Below are positions 33,490 through 44,521 of a DNA stretch of 64,000 nt, in pieces (positions within the stretch are counted from its first letter, which is position 1; each line of letters begins with the position of its first letter). The stretch is from the NCBI GenBank assembly GCA_027924585.1, contig BSBM01000637.1, forward strand, positions 3,720,001-3,784,000, written 5' to 3'. Position numbers and translations under genes: made by a program. Under the pieces are notes generated by a model that was given only the letters and a program-made list of their open reading frames with translations, did not search any database and had not been told where the DNA came from. This DNA comes from Larix kaempferi. Lineage: Eukaryota; Streptophyta; Pinopsida; Pinales; Pinaceae.

Positions 33490-35114
33490 TGTAATGTCCC
33501 CATTTTGACCCCCTTTGTATTAAATCATAAATGATGTAAATATTGTAATTTGACCATGGTGAGGAGCTCAAGGCCAAGGCCCCACCATTGATTTAGCGTT
33601 TTATGTATCGGCAACTAAAGAAATAGATGCCTATGGTTCTTGTGCTAAGATAGGCACAATGTAAATTAAGACATCATGTAAATATGAATTTTAATGGAAA
33701 TACCCACAACTAGCTATGCAATGTAACAAAGAGAGGGGGGCATGATTCTACAAGAAATAGGGAGGGAAATTATTCAAACCCTTGAGCCAATGGTATTAAT
33801 CCATGTGTCAATGAGAAAACCCATAAACCACCAACTACCCATTTTGGGTTATGGACCCAATCATTTAATTCTTCCAAGAATTGGTTGTGGCAGTTAATGC
33901 CTTGGGAATGAAGAGGTATGGAAGCCAATTTCGTGTATGGGCAAGCCATCAACCTGGGAAATCATATTTTGTCTCCTTGGGAAAGAAAACACCCACGAAA
34001 TGGTGCCCAAAGCCATTCGGAATAGGCAATCTTTCCTCTCTCACGCATTTTGAGCTAGGTGGGTCTTTCCCTACACGTTTTCATCCATTTTTCCTGCAAT
34101 ATCCATGCCTGGGAGCTCGTTTTTGCATTATACAACAGCTGGGAGAGAAGGGCCATGGTTTGAGACTGTTATGGAGGCCATTTTTGCCCCAACATGTGCA
34201 TGGACGTTTTTCTAAAAACGGATTTGGCTTCCCAGGGTTGTTCCCCATCTTCTAGTTTCATTTTTGGGTTTCCCACGTTTTTCTAAAGCTAATGAAAACC
34301 CCATCTTTGGGCATCTCGCTGTAAAAACGTTTCTTCATGCCCAGCACTTAGACTTCTATTGTTATGTGCATCCCTATTTTGATTTGAACCTGTGAGCAAG
34401 AAACTTGGAGTGGTAGTGGACAGAATTGGCTTGATAAACCTAGTGAAGGGAGTAACCTCTCAAGAAGATCAAGAGGGATGGCTACTCTTCTATGCACACC
34501 TGGGACACTCTAGAATTGGAAGGTATGGCCTGAGGGACTGTGAATTGGTGAAGGGAATACTTCCTTGAGTAGGGGTGTGTAGGCATTGTGGGTTCCAAGC
34601 TAAATAGATCTTGGAGAGGTATCCATAGCTCTGTGGTTGAGCTCACTAGCTTAGCAATTATTCCTTTCCATTCCCCAGCAGCTTGATAAACCCAATTGTA
34701 GATTGGCTTGGCTCATCTTGGTGTATGCTTGGATATGTGTGAGTCTGTTGTTCCCTAGTTCCTTGTAGAAATCATGCCCAGCTCGGGGGTGGCAGTTGCA
34801 TCAAGAGGTTGATAAGCACAACTGGCCTATGGTTGGGTGGAACGTTGCAGTTGCATAGCCAGTTGCTTGGGACTACTATTATAAGATAAGTACTCTCTTG
34901 TGTTAACTTTGCATTTATTTATTTGATGAATATTATGAATGTATGATGGATGTGTTATTGAAATTAATTCCGCTATGTTTTCTTATAATTATACACTTCC
35001 ATATGTCTCTTTATATTATGTGTGAATGTATAGTACAAAGTTTATGGGGCTAGATGCCCAGTTTTAGCATCACATCCTCTCTATCATGCTGGTATGATAG
35101 GAGGGGACATCACA
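33490..35114 (+). repeat. 3' LTR of chromovirus (1625 bp)
   Basis: It is equal in length to the 5' LTR, differs by scattered transitions, and is followed by the GTGGA duplication. Confidence 0.93.
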
Positions 35115-35119
35115 GTGGA

Positions 35120-35230
35120 AAATAGAGTTTTATAATAATAAATGTAGAAAACATTAAATTATTGAAGGTCAAAGTTAATAATTCAATGACACAACCCATC
35201 ATAGAGTTGATATTATGTCTCTTATGTAGG

Positions 35231-35293
<63 letters not shown>

Positions 35294-35389
35294 AGTTGGT
35301 AAAAGTTGGGGATATTACAATTTTTCTCAGGACCTCCACCAAAATGACACTATAGCACATTTAGACCAATGTGCATTGCCCCATCCTAC
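35120..35389. other. Short AT-rich spacer with TA microsatellite
   Basis: Here 35232-35290 is an uninterrupted TA repeat of about 59 bp. No gene is seen. The spacer separates the chromovirus from the Tat-like tandem array, whose left LTR starts at 35390. Confidence 0.8.
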
Positions 35390-38021
35390 ATGTTATTCAG
35401 GATTTCTACCTTATAGTGAGGAGATGGACACTACCAACTGAGTGGGGTTGACAAGTGAATACATTAATTATATTACAACTAGTTCTTACAAATGATAGAG
35501 ATCGAGATATCAAAAGACATACCTTTACTCGACGGCTGGTCCTAGCTTTCACTTGATCTCCCACTTGTTGAACCTGCAACACAAATGATACCTTTCTCAG
35601 CATATCTTGACTATATATAAAGATGATGAAAATAGAAAGTAATTTAACATCAAATATAATCAAATATTAAGCCAAATAGACATACAATCCAATAGACATC
35701 ATATTTCGGATAGGAAGGGTATTTCGACATTTTTATTGTCAAATAAACATGAATCAATACAGTATACCTGACGTGTCGAGATGTTTCTGCAACCAAGTCC
35801 TGGGCTCCTGCTCTTCACAATGACTTGGGACTTTCCTCCAGCATAACAGTGCTTAAATCCTTTCTTCTCGGTCCCTCTCTCATGGATCCTCCTTGTATTT
35901 ATGGGATAAGGAAGGTAGTTTAACTGGAGAGGTGGTTGAATTGGGAGGTTGGGGAAGTTGCAAAACCAACTTCAACTAATCCCAATTTGTCAAATTAATA
36001 TATTTCTGATTTCATCTTAATATGTGCACAAGTTTCTCAAGGCATAGTAGCGCAAAGGATGCAACTTTTGTGTTTTGCAACAAGCTCCTGCATCTTTTCC
36101 AAGGTGTGCAATAGTTTCACTTGAGCCAAGTAGGGCATAATAGAAGATGTGCGCTATTCTTCTACCTACATAGTAGTGCACATGTCAAAATATCAGGTAA
36201 ATCAAGGAAATTCCTAACTGAAAAGGGTAGGTTCAGTCCATACATCATCCAGCGCAATCTAGCTCTTCAATCCATGTTGTCCCTTTATGTGATCGACAAC
36301 GTAATGTGATCACGGATGAAGAAGTGCAGATTTGACTTATAATAGATGCCCCCTAATGTGTGAGGTCAGAGGGAAACGATGGATGAAATACATTATAAGT
36401 CCAACTCAGAGGAGGAACAAGAAACCGCAGAACCAAGTCACAAAAACACCTGAAACAACGATCAATGCCAGCGAGCAATTACAATCTTGACATCATATAG
36501 ATGTGTAGTATGATCTCCGATACATAACTAGGAGATGTATATATAGAGCATGGCCATTGAAATACAAGTGTGGATCCATGTCAAAATGACAAATCATAGC
36601 CATAACAACAAGCTAGATATATGTCTCATGAAGAGCCAAAATGAATGAGGCTCAGTCTTGCGTTGCTTGGGGGATAACATAAATATGGTGATGCTATCAT
36701 AATCCCAAGGTCTTCATCCAAACAACCCAAGGTACAAACCCTAACCATGCAAATAAATGAGATGAAGTCGAACATGGGGGGTATCATTTGATTATCGATT
36801 GTTGATGTATACTATTAACAAATGCGAGGACTTCCATCGATAATGATAATGGAGTCCAAGGTACCTTGTACGATCCAACAAGTGTGAATAAGAGGACTTG
36901 AAGTTGAACACTTAAGGAACTTGTTGAATAAGAGACATTGATGTATTCTCCTTTATTCAACAGTGAGGGAAACTTCCACTGATGACTGCAATCCCCAAGG
37001 TACTAACCGAAACTCTAAACTTTGTTCCCAGAGCATAATGAGCTGATTTCGATGGGAAGAAGTCCGCTGGAAGGGATGCCTTAATGCATCCTCCATCATC
37101 CAACACGAGGAACACTCACAGGTATGTACTAATATGGAGTAGGACAAGTAACAAGATGAAACAAACTGACACTAGGATGGCCGACACATGAAGTCAAGGT
37201 AAAATGCAGAATGGCCAACACATGAAGTCAAGGTAAACTGTAGAATGGCCGACACAGGCTATATCCTTGAACAGTGAGCATGACACACAGTGACTTAGGC
37301 AGTTTTCAATAGGAGGAGGAAGATGGTATAAGCCTGCAATGTAGGAGACATCAATAGACCCTCCATATGGTTGGAAGAATAACCAACCAGGGGAGTAAAA
37401 ACTCGGAGATCAGGTTCACCCTAAGGCCAAAAACTAAAACCCAACTGACATGAAAGACTCAAGTAGGTGCTGTGTTCAAGGACATCACTGACATAACTGC
37501 CTTTGAAACTGAAAAAGATGTGATATACCCTTCTTATACCTTATTCTTTTTTGATAAAAGAATATTAGTCTCGTTGTTTTAATGAGTCCAAGAAGAAAAG
37601 AAAACTCAATAGGTCCAACCATGTAAAGAGTTTAATGAGCCCATGGGAGGAAGACTCAGGACCTTTTTCATTGTTTACAGAGTTCGAAGAAGAGATAGAA
37701 GAATACTCTATAGTACTGATCACTAAATTTTAATATCGAGCCGAGATCTGTTCTTGTTCGTCAGTGTTTTCAATTTTAAGGAGTCTATAGGACTTAAACA
37801 ATAACTCCATACACCTACTCATGGATTTTAATATCGAGCCCAAGTAGGTTAATGCTCGCCGGTGTTTTCCTATTTATAGAGTCTGAAAAACTTAAACAAT
37901 CCTCTATTTACCCTCTCATGGATTTCACATCAAGCCCAAGTAGGTGAGTGCTCGCTTGGTGTTTTCATATTTCGAGAGCCTGAAAACCTAAAGAAGGCTC
38001 CAAAAGGTCCTTTTTCGTACA
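35390..38021 (-). repeat. 3' LTR of unit A (about 2.6 kb)
   Basis: It starts TGTTATTCAGG and, by inference, ends CGTACA at 38021, next to a pyrimidine tract (CTTCTCCCCC) that is a polypurine tract on the minus strand. A TATA-like CATAAATACAAG lies on the minus strand near 35893-35905. The left edge is firm from comparison with 46591; the right edge rests on the TG...CA rule and the tract, because homology continues beyond it. Confidence 0.65.
37725..38012. repeat. Three tandem repeats of about 97 bp inside the LTR
   Basis: Units near 37731, 37829 and 37926 share TTTAATATCGAGCCC-like starts, AAGTAGGT and GGTGTTTTC. The same array occurs in the middle LTR at about 48910-49190. In the minus-strand element this is the outer (U3) end, where regulatory repeats often lie. 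Confidence 0.75.
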
Positions 38022-38679
38022 ATTAGTCTTCTCCCCCGAAAAAGTTTAAAACAATGAGAGAAGAACTATACTAGCCACGAATGACTAGAGTATTCCTTTT
38101 TCGTAAGTAATCCACAGAGGTACGGAAAAGGGTTAAACTTAAACCTAAGTGGATGGACCTTCAATTCCTTTAACGAGCTTGAAGGGAGCAAGACTGCTTG
38201 ACAATCTTGTTTAGTTTTTCATAGTCAAAGCAAGATCTTAAAACAACTTAAAAGATAGCTTCTAGGACCGTATGTTCATGACCTGCCAAAGAATAGGAAC
38301 TCAACAATCGCATTAGTAATGAACGACAAATCTTATCACTGACATAATAATGACGATATAATACCTATATGATCTATCAATAAGAAAATAAGTCATTTCT
38401 GGTTTGATATTAGTGAAAATTTGAGATATTTAGTCTAGATTTACCTCACCAAAGTGTCGAACTATGAGTGATTAAATAGAACATTTTCTGCACAACTTGA
38501 AACTATACACTTTTTGAAAAAGTGGGTAAAAATTAAAATCAATTTTATATAACTAATTTCAAATTGAAAACTCAAATATCACATTCGGAATTTGTAGGGA
38601 AAATTTGGAGCAAATGCTTGATCTTCTTCCACTCATTGCGATCAAACCGGAGCATCAATCAACCTTCCGTCTCCACCAA
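38022..38679 (+). promoter_or_regulatory. Region upstream of the antisense gene, with its putative 5' untranslated exon
   Basis: I see no coding sequence. The stretch must hold the promoter of the plus-strand gene if that gene is expressed. The end (about 38620-38679) looks like an untranslated exon, because a consensus donor GTAAGT follows at 38680. The same arrangement is kept in unit B near 49862. I cannot identify a TATA box with confidence. Confidence 0.35.
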
Positions 38680-38944
38680 GTAAGTTATTTCTGCCAATAC
38701 TTGCAATTTAATGCATTTTTTGTCAGTTTTTATGGTTAAAAATCATTTTCTAGCAATGTACAAATTGTATTTTGTGTGTGCACTACTGTGTATGAAGGAA
38801 AGTAGGGCATACTGGTAGTGTGTGCTAGTTTCCTTCAAGGAAAGCGATGCTCAAACGTGCCTGTCTAGCATCAACGGTAGCGCACACCCTTGAAGATGAG
38901 GTAAAAAATGTTGAGGGCTAAAAATTGAACCTTTTCTTTGCAGG

Positions 38945-40181
38945 ATGGTGCTTGTTTGGAGAGAAAAAGAGCATGAGGATATGGATCAGATAGCTTTGCG
39001 TGATCCAGGGACTCTTCATATGCTCCGAAGGTGTGGGTTGTTGAAACTATATAGAATTGTTAACATGAGGGCACAAAACCACTTGCTGCAGAGGCTTGTT
39101 TAGTATTGGGATGTCGATGTCATGGTATTTAATATACGGGGAGAAACCTTAGAACTTACCATGGATGAAATTTACTTTATCACGGGTCTCTCACTGAGGG
39201 GAGATGAAGTGAACCTGAAAGGGTCCTCACACAATGTGGATGCCTTATTCGTACAAGAATATGTGAATACTTACTGTGTACCGGGAACAGAAAAATATGG
39301 TAGTGAAGTGCTCATCTTTATTGTCAGCCTCTCTCTCAAAGTTATTGTGAGTATATTGAATCGAATGGGAGGGATTTCTACACAACATTTAGCCTCGAGA
39401 CACTATATGCATATTGGTATTTAATGCTTGTAGGGGCATGTATATGACTGGTGTACTAGTCTTTTGGCAAACATGAAACTTCAACTCTTGGGATGTAAGA
39501 CTAGGAGGATGAAGAATTTTGGATACATGAGCATACTTTGCACTTTATTCTTTGAGAGAGTGCCTGCTATCATTTTGGGCATTCCTTTGCCCCCATTCAA
39601 CCCTCTTGAGCCAAGGCTGGCTCATTGGGGTGAAATCTTTCTCCGTCAAGGTCTAGGTGAGAGAAACTTTTGCTACCACGAGGATGATTCTAGGGCTAGT
39701 GGGAAAGACAAGTGCCAACATTTGAGCAGTTTCCATATGCTGGTATGGACTTCTGTGGTGATCCTAAGCTGATTCTTCCTCCAAGTGAAGCCCGGGGAGA
39801 GATAGGTATGTTTATTCTTTTTGAAAAATTATTTGATTTTTTCAATTTTTTCCATATATGATTTTTATGATGAGTTCAAATTACTAGAACAAAGTGTCAA
39901 ATGCAGATATTGGACCAATGCATCCCGGGGGACACCCATATACTTTTGTGAGACCAGTGGAAGTGGGTGCAGCTAATGCCACTCTCGGGACCATAGAGAG
40001 GAAGATGAGTTGGTTGACTCATGACATTCCTACATATCAGATTGAGCGGATGCCGATGGATATGCAGGAGGATGTAGTTGGTGTGCCACCAGCCTGGATT
40101 AGGTTGCTGTGGAAAGTAGCTAGGCTGGTCATATACTACCAAGATCCAACAGAGGCAGATGAGGTTCCACCTTCTCCATAG
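38945..40181 (+). pseudogene. Antisense plant-mobile-domain-like gene of unit A, two introns
   Basis: Exons are a 5' untranslated one ending at 38679, a coding one at 38944-39805 and a last one at 39907-40181. Introns 38680-38943 and 39806-39906 both have GT...AG ends. The product of about 378 residues begins MVLVWREKEHEDMD. The part GETLELTMDEIYFITGLSLRG resembles the plant mobile domain (PMD, aminotransferase-like) signature, followed by FFERVPA and HWGEIFLRQG. PMD proteins of hosts act in silencing; transposon-borne copies are known. This copy has stops at 39101 and 39431 (TAG; CAG in unit B) and 39421, and a small frameshift near 39690. Assignment to PMD is by pattern only. Confidence 0.55.
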
Positions 40182-40454
40182 GAGAAGGATAGTCTATGTA
40201 TATTTTTGAGGCCATCGAGCCCAATTATGTATCTTATGAATCTATGACAAACTTGTGATCCAAACTCCTATTATTTTTTATACATTATCGGATATATATA
40301 TAGTATCGGTTATATTTACATGTGTGTTATGTTTTTTATGCATGAACTATTATGTGTGTGAATGATGCAAATGCCAATCTAAAACATAGTTTGTGAATGA
40401 ATCAACTAATGCATTCAAGTTCCTTGGAATATGTTGATATGTGATATAATCAAA

Positions 40455-40790
40455 CTATCTCTCAAGTAACCTAACGCGCATAAACTGATGTAGCAAAGTA
40501 GGATCTCTAACCTGATAAACACCCAGTAACTGAAAAACAACTAACTGCGAGTCAAGGCATACCTCCAAATGTGAAATTCCATGGAATAGAGAATCTTGGA
40601 GTAGCTCTATGACTGCACTGTATTCAGCCACATTATTCATTGTGGGACCTAGACAAGCCCCTCCCGAAGACACCAGTTGGCCAGTTAATGAGTAAATAAC
40701 CCAGGCAGTAGAGGCCAATTAACGGGTGTGGCGGCTAGTGCCATCAGCAAACCCTATGAAGTGTTCAGTTGACATGTGAAACACAGACAA
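40455..40790 (-). pseudogene. Extra (RVT_3/archaeal-type) RNase H of unit A
   Basis: On the minus strand, FADGTSRHTR then STAWVIYS, NNVAEYSAVIELL and LDSQLVVFQLLGVY give the D, E, D pattern of an RVT_3-type RNase H. Plant Tat-lineage Ty3/gypsy elements carry this additional RNase H. The stop before LASTAW is TAA here and CAG in unit B. RT and integrase, which should flank it, are missing. Confidence 0.75.
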
Positions 40791-40859
40791 TGAATGCATA
40801 AGAAATAACTACAACTGTAAACAAATCTAACTATACAAAAATGTATGGCTAAAAATACA

Positions 40860-41730
40860 TGAAAAAGCACAATAGCACTTCTTCAAGTAGGGTCAATGTC
40901 TGGGATCTCATCATGAGACTGGGAAAAGATGTCATGGAAATCATTAAAAATATTGGTGTACAGAATGATCTCATTAAGATAACAGTCAGCTCCATAAATA
41001 TGTTTTTAGTGACCCCACGTTCAGTGGAAATGTTGATCATGATAGTTATTGTTGTACTCGTCCTATTCCCTTCTACAAAAATAGCTTGTGAAGTGGAAGG
41101 GACAGAGGACCAATCAACATTCTCACTGGGTCTCGGAGAGAACTCACCTCTCTCTATCAAGTTTAGAACGGGAAGTAAATAGGACCTGGGGTGTAATTGT
41201 TCCCAAGGGTGTCTTAGGCCTATTATAGCTTCAAAAATTGTTTTGTCAAAAGGCAAAACCGTGTCTAAACGATCAGGAGAGAGGGTAGAGTCCATTGACT
41301 GTGCAGGAGTAGGTCCCATATCCGACTCAGCAGAGACCAATGGAGTCATGATATGTTCTATTGTAGGTTGTTGTGAATCCACATGGGTTATCTCCACAAT
41401 AGATACATGCACAACTAGTTATGATTCAGTAGGGAGATTTTGTGAATCTGTCGTTGAACAGACCATGGAGGTCTCAGAAGATGAACATTCTTCAGAACCA
41501 ACAAACAAGGTGGGAGAAGGTAGGTGCAAAGTTCCTATTAAGGACCCATAGAGACCTTCTCCTAAGCTCTCAGTGACTGGGCTAGACTGACCAATCAATG
41601 GAATGGATGAATATGATGAATTCTAGTTGTTCTTCCAGGAAAATGAAAGTTGATCGACTGTGACGATCTTTCCTTCGTGGGGGAACATTATAACCTGAAA
41701 AATAGCTGATGGAACTGCCTGCATGGCATA
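40860..41730 (-). pseudogene. Linker between protease and RT, unit A
   Basis: The clearest open part is 40849-41412. It contains IIGLRHPWEQLHPRSYLL and ends in a frameshifted version of the segment that in unit B reads FHDIFSWSHDEIPGTDP, which normally precedes RT in Ty3/gypsy elements. RT itself is gone: the frame runs out a few codons later. The short plus-strand ORFs opposite are shadows. Confidence 0.6.
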
Positions 41731-41733
41731 TGT

Positions 41734-42225
41734 CTAGCTCCTACCCAACAACAAGTTGTAGTTGAGTGGAGCATCTAGAAATTCAACCTCTACTGATACT
41801 AGCTTTCCTACAAGTTCGACATCAAAGGATGGTAAGACTCTGCGTGGATGGAAGGATCTTCCATTGAAGGTAGTGAGTATCATGTTCGAGGGAGCTAACT
41901 CAAGCTCACCTAAAGCTTTCCTGTAAGAAATAGACATTGCGCATGTGGACGCACCCTCATCTACAACGGCTCGTCAAATGGTCATGGAACCCTGAATGAC
42001 CTCTACCTAGAGAGCGACGTGATACAGCAACTGGAACTTGATATCTTTCATATCAAAGTGTGCAAGCATGTTGGACGAATCAACACTCCCGATCACTGCC
42101 AGAAGAGCACTGCGTTGCAATGGAAAACTTTGCAGTACCTCCACAGTGGACATGGCACAAGGGGTTTGGTACAAATCCTCCACTACATTATATTTGGAAG
42201 CAGCCCTCGTGTTAGGGTTGTGCAC
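41734..42225 (-). pseudogene. Aspartic protease of unit A
   Basis: The minus strand encodes VDEGASTCAMS (active-site region, near 41938-41970), then PSFDVELVGKLVSVEVEFLDA and YNLLLGRS, typical of this Ty3/gypsy protease. It is in the same frame as gag upstream. DEG in place of DSG or DTG at the active site may be normal for the lineage or may be a loss. A stop follows LLGRS. Confidence 0.65.
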
Positions 42226-42387
42226 AGCCTATTTGAAGACACCTTTTAGAATCTTCGACAGCAGATCCACCGGTCACTCGATGTGGAGAGGGATAAATTA
42301 CTCCAGGACATCCTTCTACTGTGGGTCCAGGGTATAATTTCTTTCCCTAGTTTGCAATAGAGCATCTGAGTTAACCATGTTAACAAA

Positions 42388-44508
42388 TTATTGATTAGTT
42401 GAGGCAGCATGAATAGTGCACCCAACACTAGATCTTCTAGAAACTGAACTATGTCCATGAGGGAAAGGATTTTTCAAGACAGCTGGTTTCTTCTCACTGA
42501 TAAACTTCTGGGCTTCTTCTATTAGAGGGAATTGGTGGGTAAGGTGGTCCTCTTGACACAGTTTGCAATGGAACTTAGCCGTCCTTTTCTCTTTTTTACC
42601 CTCATTGGAATTTTGTGTGTTCCTAGGCTTTTGTTGGTTTCCCTCCCCTTTCTTACCCTTTCTCTTGGGCTGCCAAGAGCCCTTTTGGTTTGTCTGCACC
42701 TGTTGTACAGATTCTATAGTAGAAGGGGAGGATGCAATAGAAGTTGCTTCTGTAGCAGATTGTTTGACTGACAAGGCATGAACTTGCTTTGTTAAGGCGT
42801 CAAATGCTGCAGAGTCAACTGAACCCACAATGCCATCAGCATGTGGTCTAGGCTTAGGCTTACCTAAGTCTATATTAGATCTCAGTGCATCAGGAATGAT
42901 TTCATACAACAACCTAGACTGAGAATAGACTAAGTCGAGCTGTTGAGTTCTCAAAATGGCCTCCTCCTCAGAAGAAACCCCTAAAGTGGCAACTTCCTTA
43001 GAAACATAAGGAAGAAGAGACTTAAGGTACCATTCTAACAAGAATGTTGGGGGGACGTCAGCCTTGATGAGCCTCTTTTTCCTTTTCCACTCCTGAATAT
43101 GATCAGACAGGTGGGTGACTTTGTTCTGTCGAAAGGTCGATAGAAGGTCAGTGCCGGCATCGTACCGGATTGGAATTTGAAAGTGGTTCAAGAAAATAAT
43201 GGCAAGATCCCAAAGGATTCCATAGGTAGCAGCGAGCAATTCGATATACCGCTTGGTTGCGACACTCGTCAAGGTTCTTTGGAAGATCCTAAACCTTATG
43301 GAATCATCATTCAGTGAGTTGGAGGAACACCAGAGGTGAAAATTTGTGACATGGTCACCAGGGTCCTCACCATCCTTTCCTTCAAACTTTGGAATGTCTG
43401 AGGGCGACTTAGTGGGAACGGGTGGCCATGTAGCATCATGATGCAAGGGGTCATTCATAAGCTTTGAAATATCTGGCAAGTTTAAATTTGGAAGAAAATG
43501 TAGACATGGTTGAGTCGATGGCTTCTGGTAAATAGCAAACTAGTATTGGGAACCACCCATTGCCTGGTTCATGTACTATTAGTTGGCGTTGCCCCTCGCC
43601 ATCGGTTGTGAAACGAAAGGATTGAAATTGTTCCATCCGAAAGTAAGCAGATTAAATCTTTAGGAAGCAGTCCATTGTGACTGGGTGTTAACCCCATCGA
43701 ACTGTAGATTAATGATATTACCCCCTCCTCTAGTAAACAGAGAGAAAAGGATACTCCCTATAGGTATATTCGATGGATTAACATTATTACCTGCATAGGG
43801 GTTGAAACCCAGCATGGTGGTAGTGGATGGTGCTGTCATCGTACCCATAACGGGTATGGATGCAAAAGGGACAGATCTGACCATGGATGAAGAAGCAATA
43901 TTCTGAGTTACACCTTGTAAAGGTTGTGTGGCAGAAGACTGAGTGAAACTCACTGCGGGTATCCCTGATAAAGGGACATTGTTAGGTCCAAAAGTACATC
44001 TGGAGGCTGAGGTAGCTGTCGAGGCTAATGAGCTTGGCATACCTAAAGTGCCAACATTGAAACTAAAGGACAGGGTCTAAGCCAAAGCATTTTGTGACGA
44101 ACTCGATTGGGTTGTGTTTGAGAAAGAAGGACTTAGAATCCTTGCCTCCATAGTAGTTGTGGGAGTGTGCGGAACTCCCTGCTCGTCTCCTAGGTTAACC
44201 ATGGTATAACCCGGCTTAAAAAGATAAGCACTAAACTCAGGCTATTGGAAACCAACAGGCACCAGAAGTGGATCGTTGGGTCCTATAAAAGGAGGGTTAA
44301 AAGGAGTATTAAACTCTATAGCAGTTAAATCCACAACCTCGATAGTTTCAAAGACTTGTCGATCCAGTGTTCTAGGTTGTGGTTCTCCAAGAACCTCTGT
44401 GTCTCCTGTAAGTTCAAAAGAACCATGAGAATCAGTTGTCCTACACCGCGGTGGTGGTGGAGGCTCCACTATGAGTGGGGATGGTTTTTCTACCTCCGAG
44501 AATGACAA
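42388..44508 (-). pseudogene. Gag of unit A
   Basis: This is one frame with several stops. The first 340 codons (44508 to about 43490) are rich in Pro, Ser, Thr and Asn. The conserved gag core lies at 42388-43479: IPKFEGKDGEDPGDHVTNF, then FLNHFQIPIRYDAGTDLLSTF and LSDHIQEWK. A zinc-knuckle remnant CKLCQEDHLTHQF has lost its last cysteine (Phe). Gag would form the particle; the long N-terminal extension is not standard. At 44242 TAG replaces the CAG present in unit B. Confidence 0.75.
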
Positions 44509-44521
44509 AGATATTGGTTCT

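Larger units (their letters stand above)
23816..35114 (+). mobile_element. Full-length chromovirus (Ty3/gypsy) with internal tandem duplication, 11.3 kb
   Basis: LTRs of 1625 bp each lie at 23816-25440 and 33490-35114. The target duplication GTGGA is exact at 23811-23815 and 35115-35119. A primer binding site for initiator tRNA-Met (25444-25455) and a polypurine tract (33477-33489) touch the LTRs. The interior holds a minisatellite-rich leader, two tandem copies of gag-protease, then one RT, RNase H and integrase ending in a chromodomain, as in Tekay/Del-like chromoviruses. Stops in every ORF make this copy inactive. A short sample of the LTR pair differs at roughly 3 percent, mostly C/T changes, so the insertion is of middle age. 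Confidence 0.93.

Noticed and set aside
13895-34255. Recurring frames of 60-124 codons in three places (13895, 24096, 33770 and neighbours)
   Set aside because: All lie in LTRs of the chromovirus family, at the same relative position. The frames do not agree in length and contain no domain.
40859-41551. Plus-strand frames opposite the Tat-like polyprotein
   Set aside because: They mirror the conserved minus-strand linker region and are present in both units only because the other strand is shared. The true antisense gene ends at 40181.
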